A stretch of DNA of 64,000 nt from Wuchereria bancrofti. Its lineage: Eukaryota > Nematoda > Chromadorea > Rhabditida > Onchocercidae. Below, one piece after another: positions 50,801 to 61,124 of the stretch. Within the stretch, counting starts at the first letter, position 1; the number at the start of each line of letters is the position of its first letter. The DNA is taken from assembly GCA_005281725.1 (NCBI GenBank), contig SSBO01000012.1:6885177-6949176 (forward strand), in the 5' to 3' direction. A program made the translations under genes and the position numbers. The notes beneath the pieces are model-generated. The model did no database searches. It was not told the origin of the DNA and saw nothing but the letters and a program-made list of their open reading frames with translations.

Positions 50801-53371
50801 GAGCAGCCCTTTGATGAATGTATAATTTGTTTTCTGTTGACAAATTAGGATATAAAAGCTGCATTCTTGCTGTCATCTAAGTGATCACAACACTTATGCT
50901 TTTTTTCCGGAGTCAAAATAGGCAATCACTGAAGTCGTTAAGGGAGTTCAATTTGTAGGAAAATATGATATGCCGTGGCTTATCTGTACCGTAGTAATAA
51001 TCAAGATTCCGGGTATACTGTAAGAGTACTGGACTCGTAAAGCATTTCAGCAACGATGACATTAGAATGTTGAGGCTGTATATGTAGATTTTTACCCAGT
51101 TTTCTTTACCCCATAGCATATTACGTTATCTCACTTCTCGAAAAATGTTCTTTTGTTGATAAAAATTTTTGTTTTCGTTTACCGAGAGGGTTTTAGCGAA
51201 TCCTTCCGATGGATTCACCTAGTTTAGCGGAAGAAGACACGAAGTCTGGTGCTGAACCGCTCGTTCAAAATGTTGATGTGATGTTGTTACATACCAAACC
51301 GATAATAAATAATTTGGAAAGCTTTTACAAAGTGCTGATTGCTTACCTTATCGAACAACAATACCGACGATCTGAGGAAGCACAAGAAGTACGACATACT
51401 GGTGTTCAATCTTTCACGCAATACATTTTTAATTAAATTCTTTTCTTGCTTGTAGACATTTTTACTTGAACTACACAAAGTGATTTTATAAATTTCCCGT
51501 TTTATTTATATGTTTCATAAATTTCATTCATCTGCTTTTTTATATGTAAGTGATGAGTATTTTTAAGCTTAGAAATTTTCGGGACTTTTTCCATTTGTAA
51601 ACCGGTAGTTTCAGAAGATGCGTGCAAGTTTGGAATATGTATTACTCGACGGTTTGTCGGTTGCTGAAGCTTTGAAGGTTCATAAAGATCCAACAGAGCA
51701 TGTTTTGCAGGTAATTTTTCTCTAACTTTAGTTCAAAATCATCAGTAAAAAGGTTTTTTTTTCTGGTTGGTATGGGATTATTTTATACGTTAAGCTGAGT
51801 TTATTCAGAAAAGATAGAGATATGAGATTCTGCATGTCTTCAAATTCATCCCTGTGAGCTTGGTAGAATACGTGTAATGTAATCGAGTAAGGATAGTGTT
51901 AGTAGGTGTTTCTTATATGATGTGTCGCAGTGGCGTATTCACGTTTTTGTGAATTTATTATTTTTGGCCCTGTGTTCATCATTCTCATTTAGAAATCTCA
52001 GATTTGTAAGTTTTCAAATCAACTTATTAATTGCTGATAGCAAAAAATACAGGAATAAAATTTAACGTTTAATGAGTAATCTGGGAAGCCTTCACAAAGT
52101 GTTGGTCACCTACCTTATCGAACATAAATGTGACTTGGCAAAGTAAAAAATTTAATGACTGTTTTTGACCATGGTTTTTTACAGGTTTATTTAAGTCGAT
52201 GTCGTGAAGTTAATAGGTGCATAAAGACGGAGTTTTCAAATTTTAAATCAAATATCATACGCGCAATAAGAAGGAATTTCGTGAACGGTAAACAAGATGT
52301 GGGAGGTTTGTTTTTGTTTGTTTGTTTTGTTTTTCGCTAGTTTCCTTGTCTACTGAATTTATATTTTTTTCAAAAATGTTTAAGAATATGCATGCTTTGA
52401 TCTTAATTTGCATTTCTGTTGACCTTTGTCTCATCTTTAATTTGAGAACAGATAGGATTACTTTCTACATGAAGCTGAACTTATTTAGAAAAGATGGAGT
52501 ATGAGGTTCTGCATGTCTTCAAATTCATCCCTATGAGCTTGGTAAAATGCGTGTGATGTAAGCAAGTAAGGATATAAAGTTTATTAAAATACTGCTGTAC
52601 TCAGACTATGTTTCAGCAGTTCAAATGCACAATAATACAACTCGGGTTGCAAAAAACAACACCATAAAGCGTTTCAACAAACGGCTTCAGGTTTGTTGCG
52701 CTTACAAAGTTCACCTGTTTTGCTTTTTTGTTCTGCCATCGTTTCTACTTCATTTACTTATATCTTGTACTACCAGCGAAAACTTATTTATAGAATAAGG
52801 AAGACAATCAATTGATGACTACAGAACCGACTGTGGGTAATTTGAAACATCTTAACTTGATTTTTTCTGAAGATTTTCGCAGACCACTGTATGATTATTT
52901 AAAGTAAGTGGTTTAATGATTATTGTAAATAGACATTGCACATACAATAATAACTATTCATTGCTAAACACGTTTATGACATAAATCTGTAGAGAGCTAT
53001 CAGTTGTTTTGTGCTGCTTTCTCGCATTAATTAATTTGTTTTCTTAAGTTATGCTGATGCGTATCTTAATAATCAGTTAAGATTTAAGGGATCAACTTTA
53101 TGTTTTAAGACATTTTGCAAGTTGCATGTTTGTCACGTTTTTTAAAAAATCTATTATATAGATTCAATCTAGGACCACTAGGTCATTGTAAATTTTCTTT
53201 TCCAGAAAGCTCAATGGTGTGAACTTTCCTATTGAAGATTCCCTCATTGTTGGGTTGGCAAAAATGATTGTTAATGGATTTCCTGTGAGCAAGCAAATCT
53301 TTTTTGCGGATACAGTCTGGGATGAGTGGTTATCAAATTATCGTAAGGAATATCCAGAATTTGAAGGATAG
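44859..53371 (+). CDS. Large protein with about seven HTH-like (Pipsqueak-resembling) repeats (24 exons, 1103 aa)
   Basis: Exons: 44859-44878, 44989-45113, 45307-45443, 45767-45877, 46222-46323, 46566-46733, 46906-47085, 47175-47274, 47413-47584, 47735-47859, 48199-48347, 48599-48757, 48902-49148, 49288-49461, 49587-49751, 49866-49978, 50075-50248, 50540-50671, 51197-51388, 51615-51710, 52185-52305, 52617-52690, 52794-52903, 53206-53371. The frame is intact to TAG. A basic KRRRK near the N-terminus could be a nuclear signal. The protein repeats a unit of about 37 residues: hydrophobic helix, G, small/hydrophobic pair, AA or EA, then P-x-S/T-T and a closing Y-V-x-x-x-R. Copies lie at about 75-111, 222-253 (weak), 369-405, 467-504, 766-802, 920-956 and 1065-1098 (weak). 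The clearest have SGAASIMELPASTV and KTLSEACKGNSLAPTTL. Spacers are acidic and Ser-rich. The unit resembles Pipsqueak-type HTH motifs, so a nuclear DNA- or chromatin-binding role is likely but unproven. Least certain are the exon 3/4 GC-AG junction, the exon 13/14 junction and the exon 15 donor. Confidence 0.8.
45444..45766 (+). other. Putative GC-AG intron in the HTH-repeat gene
   Basis: The exon ends GCA CAT AAG and the intron would begin GCTAAT and end TTGCAG. No GT donor restores the frame: the only one downstream (at 45497) leads to a stop in the next exon. Joining here rebuilds a complete HTH-like unit (..AAATAHK + VPFTTLQTYF..) equivalent to the intact copies elsewhere. Without splicing, the frame stays open to a stop at 45546-45548. 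Confidence 0.65.
47611..47655. repeat. Short intronic tandem repeat
   Basis: GTTCTACGAATTTCATACT occurs twice, about 22 bases apart, just inside intron 9 of the HTH-repeat gene. A further partial TTCTACG precedes it. Confidence 0.8.
51311..52575. repeat. Diverged segmental duplication within the HTH-repeat gene
   Basis: Two pairs of similar segments occur in the same order. First, 51311-51357 (part of exon 19) matches 52078-52124 (intron 20) at about 80 percent, all differences being transitions; the copy still reads like the exon for about 20 codons before TAA. Second, 51795-51895 (intron 20) matches about 52472-52574 (intron 21). An internal duplication that carried part of an exon explains both. 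Confidence 0.75.
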
Positions 53372-56300
53372 AAAGAATTGGTCATGGATATTTTGATAGT
53401 GTCAAATTTAAAGAAATTGTTCCCGGTTTAGAATCGGACGATCTCTACAAAACAATTACCTCATAACGAATTTATTTGCTATCCTTTATTGTTTCGTGTC
53501 ACGCTTCCAATTTCCACTGTTTGATTCTTAATTACAAATTAAATCATCCAGAATAGTTTTGAAACATAAAGTGCATTCCTTGCCTCAAACTTTTGCCTTT
53601 CAAAGTTTTCTGGATTTTCAACATTTTTCTAGAAGCACTGTTAATGTTATGATGTTTGCTGAAATTTGATTTGTTTTTTGAAAATTCAGTGTAAGTAGAT
53701 TCCAGTCGTTGTTCGCAGTTGTTATAGCTCATATGTTATAATTACGAGTAATCTGCAACTTATTTGAATTTAATTGAAATATCACTTCTTCTATAGCTTA
53801 TCATATTAAAAACTGAAGCGAATCACCCATCTTTAAATTGTTCATACCAATGTTAAATTTTGTAAATCTTAACACTGCTCCTTGCAGTGCTCATATAGTC
53901 CATTTTAACATTGGACGCGCCTTAAATCACCTCGATGTATTTGAGTCACGCGATATTTTAGTAACGGTTGCCCTCCATTTATCGGATGTCAATTCAAACT
54001 GCTTTCAGCTAGAACGTGGTGCGGAGTTTGGGGAGAAACATTTGCGTGTAAGGACATCCCTTCTAAGAAAAAAAAAATCACTGTAAATAAATAGGTGCTT
54101 TTTTACCGTTATCCAAATAGCATCACTTCGATATGCAGCATATAGTTCTTCGGATTGATTGGTATCGATTGCTCACTGATCTCCTTCTAATGTCTTACTG
54201 TTTTGACTTTTTTTTGTGTACTTGTCCTCATTAAGCGGTTAATCTTTCGCATATGTCTTTCTACACTCTGAATCGTAGTATTTGTTGGCTTTAGTTTTTT
54301 TTTTCTTATGTGGTTTCCTTTCATAATTTTTAATGCATCATTTCATGTATGATTAGCTAACCTAATCGATGTACACTAATTTGTTGTGTTATTGTTTTTA
54401 CTCAACTTGACTCGTAAAGTAAATAGTGTTGTTCGATGAATAATGGAGACAAAATTATTGCCTCGAAATTTTTAAAACTATTGTCACACATGTTGCAATG
54501 GTTGGATCAAAAATACAAATTTACAAAACAAACAGAGAGGGACCGTCCAGCATGTTACCGGGTGATTTGTTGTATAAAATATCCGAAGAAGTAAGCGAAA
54601 TTTATGTACTTGCGCTGCTTCTTAATTTTGGTGACGAACACCGAATGTTTAAACGCTAAAGTTTTTGGATTGTGATAATTTTCAGTTTCGTTGGAGCGAT
54701 GTTCAAGTGTTGGTGAGGGGATTGAATTAGGTAGCTTGTTTCCTGTAGGTGAATCATGTAGTAAGCTGTTTTAGTTGCTGACATTATAAGAAGAGCAAGT
54801 AACTTTTAGAAGTTTTACTGGATGGCATGATTGTCCAAAAAAAAGCAAAACACAATAAAGTTCTTGATATTGAGAATTGGTTGAAATGTTGGGGAAAGAA
54901 ATTTTAATTGCGAGGTTGTAAACCATCCGCGAAGTATCTGTGTTAAAGGCTCAAATCCATGACTGTTATCGAAGTGTTGGATTTCTTACTCCTATCCCAT
55001 TTATTCATGGGAGTTTTTTGGTGTTTCACAAATTTCATAATGTGGTAGTGTTTGTTACTAGAATAATTTGAAATTGTAAGCTGAGTAACATTCTACATAG
55101 ACAATTTCATGGAAATTAATGTAAAAATGACCTCAGAAGTAGTTTCTTCTGTAAAACTAAAATTTCTTAATGCACCATTTCAGTTACATCATTCGTACTT
55201 ATCATTAACTTAAGTTCTTTTGTGAGCAACAAAATCAAGCTGTACACCGATTATACTCTTCTTCAAGTTAGAATAGCCTTAACTGGCTAAGTTCATTAGT
55301 AAAATAAATGTAATGACTACCCAATTAAAGGGCGCAGCTGTTAACTCTTAAGATTTTAATAGTTAAATGATCATTACTGCGATTTTTTTTAGCAAGTAGA
55401 ATTATGGTAGATGAAGAAATGATACTATTACCGCTGTTGGCTTTTTTGTTGTTAACTACATCTGTTCTTATAGTTTAAATATGATTAGATGAACTTAATA
55501 CAAATTATGAGCAAAATCTTGCATAAATTCTGCTATGGTATGATTAAATTAATTAATTCCACACTAGCCTTAATGCTTATGTTATCCCAGTGATTAAGTT
55601 GATTTTAATCGCATAGGTCCTGAAGATGGATCCCTAATTTTGCATGGATTAGTAGCACTACACTCCTCCCAGTTCCCTTTCTGTCTTCCATGGTTCATGA
55701 TGCAAAAGAAGTTGGATCAATTAACAAAGTTACGCATTGTCGTCCAAGCATCTTTTTAAGGACGATTTTCCTTCACTTCTCCTTTATCTTTTGTGATTCC
55801 TCAACTTCGAAATTTCTTTCTATTTTGTGTTGGATGTAGTTTCGTAATAGTAAATTCTTCAACCACTATTAGTTGTGATGGTTTGTTTTTGAACTTACAT
55901 TGTTGCTGGAACACTGCTCACATAAGCTAATAGCTGCATTGGTGAACAAAGCTGCCGCTGTGTAATGATATTTTGTACTTGCAACATTGTTACGTTGATT
56001 GCGTCAATACGAAGCTTTGGCTACTTTGGACTATCAGCTGTATCATGTATTTACCATAGTACAGTATTTTCTGCTATTTAGTGATAGATTATTTAAACAA
56101 TAGTTGCAGCAACCAGCAGAAGGAACCAGCAGCTCTCATTATGATTTTGGAAAAATTCTCGTTATATACTTTACGAGATAATCTCACTTCAGTTGGAAAT
56201 CCACTACCTGACTTACAAGTAAGAAGTGCTATGGGTCGTCGTCATTCTATCGTTAAATGGAATAAACAGTCGGCTAAATCTTATTACCGACCTATCCTAT

Positions 56301-59300
56301 GAACTGTTGAACGACGTTGATAATCCTTCATGGCATATCGTAAACATCCCACTCAAACATTTGTTATTGGATCATTGAGAACTCAATGAGATTGAACAGA
56401 GATGTAGTAAAGAGTTTTAATCCATTGAAACAGCATATGAAATGGAAGAATGAAAAAGATGATGAACAAATGACGCTGGGATTTTTTTCTCGAAACCCAC
56501 TATTTCGTATGAAAGAGTTGCAGTAGAAGCTGAAAGCGATAGTTTTACAAAAATTTAAAGAATAATCTTGCCACATAATCAAGTAATTTGACCATACTTC
56601 GGATAGGAAAACGAAAATCATGAAATTTTATCATGAAATTTGATTAGATCTAAGATTTGATTTGAGGAAAATCTTTTTCATCTGATTTGTTCTAGTTTCG
56701 TCATGATTCTTTCTGGAAATCAAACACTTTGGCAGTAGCAACATCTTTTTGATCAAGAAACGATACGAACTTAAACAGCCTGAAGTAGTCTTTGATCACA
56801 TGTCACACTAGTTGGAGGATAAACAGCAAAAGCCAAAATATTAACAACAATAACATAAGTCGAAGCAACAAATTTATTGTTTTATAAACTTCCTGATGGA
56901 CATAATGGCTTATATTACGACAGGTCAAGAATATTTTTTCCAATGAACTTTTTTCCATTGTTTCCTCATTGAAAAAAACATCGAGCGATAACTAGTAAAT
57001 TCATCACAGATATATTATGCTTCGTTAATTGAAAAATTGGGAATGAAAGGTCATACATCAAGTGTTTTTTCATTTCCAGTTTCTTATTCAACATTCAGTT
57101 TTAAAACGTGGATCTGTTGGGTGCAATCCTATGCTCTGAACTGGTATTTCAGATGGCGCGAGAAAGGGACGTTGAAGTTCTTCTTGTACTTGTACTTGGT
57201 AATATGCTCAAAGAATATTGAACTATCAACCATACCATTCAGTCTAACCTTACCACATTATCGCAGAAAACAGACAGTACATTACATTATCAAGCAATTT
57301 CTTTTGATCATTAATTCTAGAAGATTCTTTTCAGCTGATTAATTGATTAGTACAAGAAGTTGATTAGTACGTCAATTCTTTATCCACTGATTTGTTTTTC
57401 AGAACTTTATCCAATTGATTTTTTCAGAAAAATTGACTTCTCAACTATTTTTGTCGAGAATACACGAAATTTCTCATTTATCATATTTTCCTACCAACCT
57501 ACGAATACCAACAAAAAATTACGTTGAAATATGATTTTTACTAATCGATAATTTTACACCTATATTTGTAACGTCGGGATGCTGGACGGTGAAGATAAAA
57601 TTACCAAACACATTCCGTCCATTAACTCTGAGAAAACCCGAATTTTCACAAAAAAGCTCTTGTCAGCATTTGCGCAATAAAAACGTGTCGGTCTTTTCCT
57701 TTATGCTGGCGTTTTAAAAACCGCTTACATTTTTTGCTGTTTTTTGTCATCATCACTAAATTGAGAACAAGAGGACATTTCCGAATTTGCAGCATGAAAA
57801 ACAATAAAGTGCTCTGTGAGCTTACGACAATGTTTCAGCACCATTAGTTGAGTTTTACATTGCATTGTATAGTTTTGCATATTCAGGAACTTTTAATTTT
57901 CCGAATCTGCAATGAAAATTTTCAAAAATGATTGCCTAAATAATGAATACATGGTTAATTTTTTCAAGAATGGATAATTTACTCTTCTAATATGTCCAAA
58001 GACAGTAGGATTCTCAATTGGCTCATTTAAATGTTCTTCTGCCTTTCATTCGGTATGAATATGGACTATCAGGTGAGTTAATCCGTTGATTGTCGGGAAT
58101 GTTTAGAAATTGGAAAATTTTTCACCATAAAAAGTATGCAAAAGCAAAATTAGAATACATCTTGACATACTAATTACCCAGATCACGAAGATCACGTGAA
58201 TGACTGCACATATCTGCTGAGAAATAAAACCATCTTGACTTTTCTTTGTTCATCATACTGCCAAAGCTGCATTCTCTTTAATCATGATAACCTGCTGCAA
58301 GAAATACAAGCTAACAAAAACCATATTGACAATTCAACAAATGCATCATTCTTTGGACATTTAATGCATCCTGAATTCTTTGTCGTATTTATCCTCATAG
58401 CAAGCGGGATAATGGAAAATACAAGTTTTGGACAATCATTTTTTGCTGTAAATTCGCAGGCCTTTAATATTGCTTTAATTCCTTAGTTTGCTAAAAATTC
58501 ATCCACACTGCAGAATAATAAAATTTTGGAGAAATTGTAAAACAATGTAAGAACGATAAAACTTCCTTGATCAATAAAATCATTATTTTATTTCACCGTA
58601 AACGAAAATGAATGATGTTTCTGATATTTGGTCTGGTCCTAAACAGTGCATAAAATGGAAGTGAATTTAACTTATCATAAATCATTTAAAATATTCATTT
58701 CAACTTAATTTTAAGCAAACAATAAAACAAATTAGAACTCAGCTTCAAAATTTATGAAAATTTAACAAAATTTCATTGATGACAACTCCCTTTCCCAGTC
58801 ATCTAATTCTCACTTAATCTGATATTCACTGTTATTATACAATAAAATATAACAAGTTCCACAAATAATAACAAAGCAGACTCAGTCACGAAATGGAGAA
58901 AATAGATAAAGAGCACATTTACTAGATACTTAACAGTTATTTTTGCTATCTGCAAATAAATTTAGATGCTAATAAAAACATAAAATGAACGAATAATTAC
59001 GACGTTAACGAGCTTATAAACTGTACCTTACACATGGCATGCTGTTAATAATGAGTAACAATGACATGCAAAATAACTTGAGGAACAATTATAAATATCA
59101 GTATCTATTTAACAGTAAAAGCTTCCCGGACTAAAACAACACAATACTGCTATTGTCGCGAACTCGTGTACTATCATAATTGATAACAAGAATCCAGAAT
59201 TTGAACAGCAACGTTTCAGCACTTGACTGATTAGAAATAAGCTATCAGTTTCTACTGTACTTACTTTTGTAGGCAACACAAATATGATTATGAAGGCAAT

Positions 59301-61124
59301 CTTTCAGGAAAAAAAGTCTCATCTCTTAATTCAACAGATTGAAGCCCACGTTACTCAACGAATAAGTGCGTTACAATAACAAAGTATAACAATATGTAAA
59401 TTGAACAACCCATGGCATTGTAAGTATATGATTAATTAGATTCATACAGTTTTGGGAATATTTTCATCTAATCTAAACAAAATGCTAGTTATAAGGAAAA
59501 ACGTGAATTCATTTAAATCCGAAACAGTTCTAGTATTAGATCAGACCAGGTCAATAAGACGAATTATTGTTAGCATGGGCTACACTTACACGATTTCCAG
59601 CAACGAAATAATGATAATGCATGCGCTAAGAGATTCAGTCGTACCAACTTGTATCAAACATACTTCACAGGTTAAAACATTTCTGAACAGCCAATTTCCG
59701 AAACAAATTCCATTTCAACTAAATGAACTTTAATTTACGATGAGCTTGGAAATGCATTCTAACACCAAAAGTGGGAAAGTCAGTCTCTTATTAATTTGAA
59801 GTAAAAAAACATTCGTAACTTCCTTTCAACTTTCTCCTTTGAATGAGAATTTGCATTATTCGCGTTCATAATTCATTTCCAAAATTTTCAAAAATCGTGG
59901 TCCCACTATTCCACAAAAAACTGTTGTTCTAACATTCAAGATTTCGCATAAATTAGACATTTGAGATGAACGAAATTCGATATCAATTTCTCATTCTCAA
60001 TATTTCGGTTACGAGAATATTCTTATTTTTGGTTATCAACTATTTCTAAAAAATAAAAAATCTGTTCAGACAGATAACACAAAAATTCTACAACACACAT
60101 AGCAAAATCATGCATGGCTAGTTACACATTCTAACAAGCATGACTTGCAAACTCCTCATTTCGCATCCGAATGATATCAAATGATTGGAAATCAACTGTT
60201 ATCATCATGATTAACTCTGATATGTGGTCTGAATTTTTCTACATATGTACTGACAAGAGCATTTTCACGGTAAGTTGCTGTTACCATTTATTTCATTATT
60301 TTCTGAGTGCATTACCAGCTAGATAAAGGATAAGCGCTGGACAATTTCCAATTCAGAAGTCAATCGATATACTCTTCAGCATGTGATAAGAAAGTAATAA
60401 ACAGTGTTGTGCTGGCAACATTAGTGTGTTAATTTAGGATGCAATGCAGCTGTGAATACTGCTAATTAGAATACTATCGAAGTGCTACACTCAGTATTTT
60501 GCAACAAGAAGGAAAATCCCAGGTAGCCATCTGTATCTCCACTTAAGTTCAAAATCAAAGCATTCATTTCAAAATATTTATGCCCAAAATACAATTCTGA
60601 GACTGTATTTAAAGAACTATAAAATAAGGTAAAACTTGATTCGGTAAGCTACATCCCCAGTAAAAATGAGCGTAACTTGGATGTAAACACAGAAACATTA
60701 CTTACTCACAAATATGCCATCCTCAATATATGACTCTGCAAACTGCCCAAAAAAGAGGTAAAGAATACTATCAATGTAAAAAGTGTTATAAGGTCTACAT
60801 AAAAAACTATTATGCAGGACATAAATTTGTTTGGTCGTAATTTTTAAAATAAAAAAGCTTAAAAAATCAAGTGAGCAACGAATCTAGACATATGCTTAAA
60901 GAAAATTGTAAAAAATTATTTGAAGGAGAGTTATTGAATTATGTAGTGCTAACACATAAATGGAAAAAAGTAAAACAGATTTCGAAGAAGAAATATGATC
61001 ATTTTGAAAGAGATTCCAAAATGACCTAAATTTTAATCGAAAACATCGCTCCTGTCTAATTTCCCAGTAAGAAAACTTACTTGATGACTTGATAAGATAT
61101 GAAACAGTAAGTGACTAGAAAAAA
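53372..61124. other. Intergenic DNA with possible gene relic
   Basis: The first bases are the 3' UTR of the HTH-repeat gene (ATTAAA at 53538-53543 is a possible poly(A) signal). From about 53890 to 57230 several + strand segments look coding-like: 53887-54045, 54498-54590, 54803-54905, 55617-55758, 56082-56214, 56310-56380, 56390-56525 and 57105-57228. No single spliced frame joins them; some sit next to stops or in shifted frames. From 57300 to 61124 I see nothing. Confidence 0.3.

Noticed and set aside
53838..54086. 82-codon + strand frame taken as an independent gene
   Set aside because: No start context or family; kept only as part of the possible relic between 53.9 and 57.2 kb.
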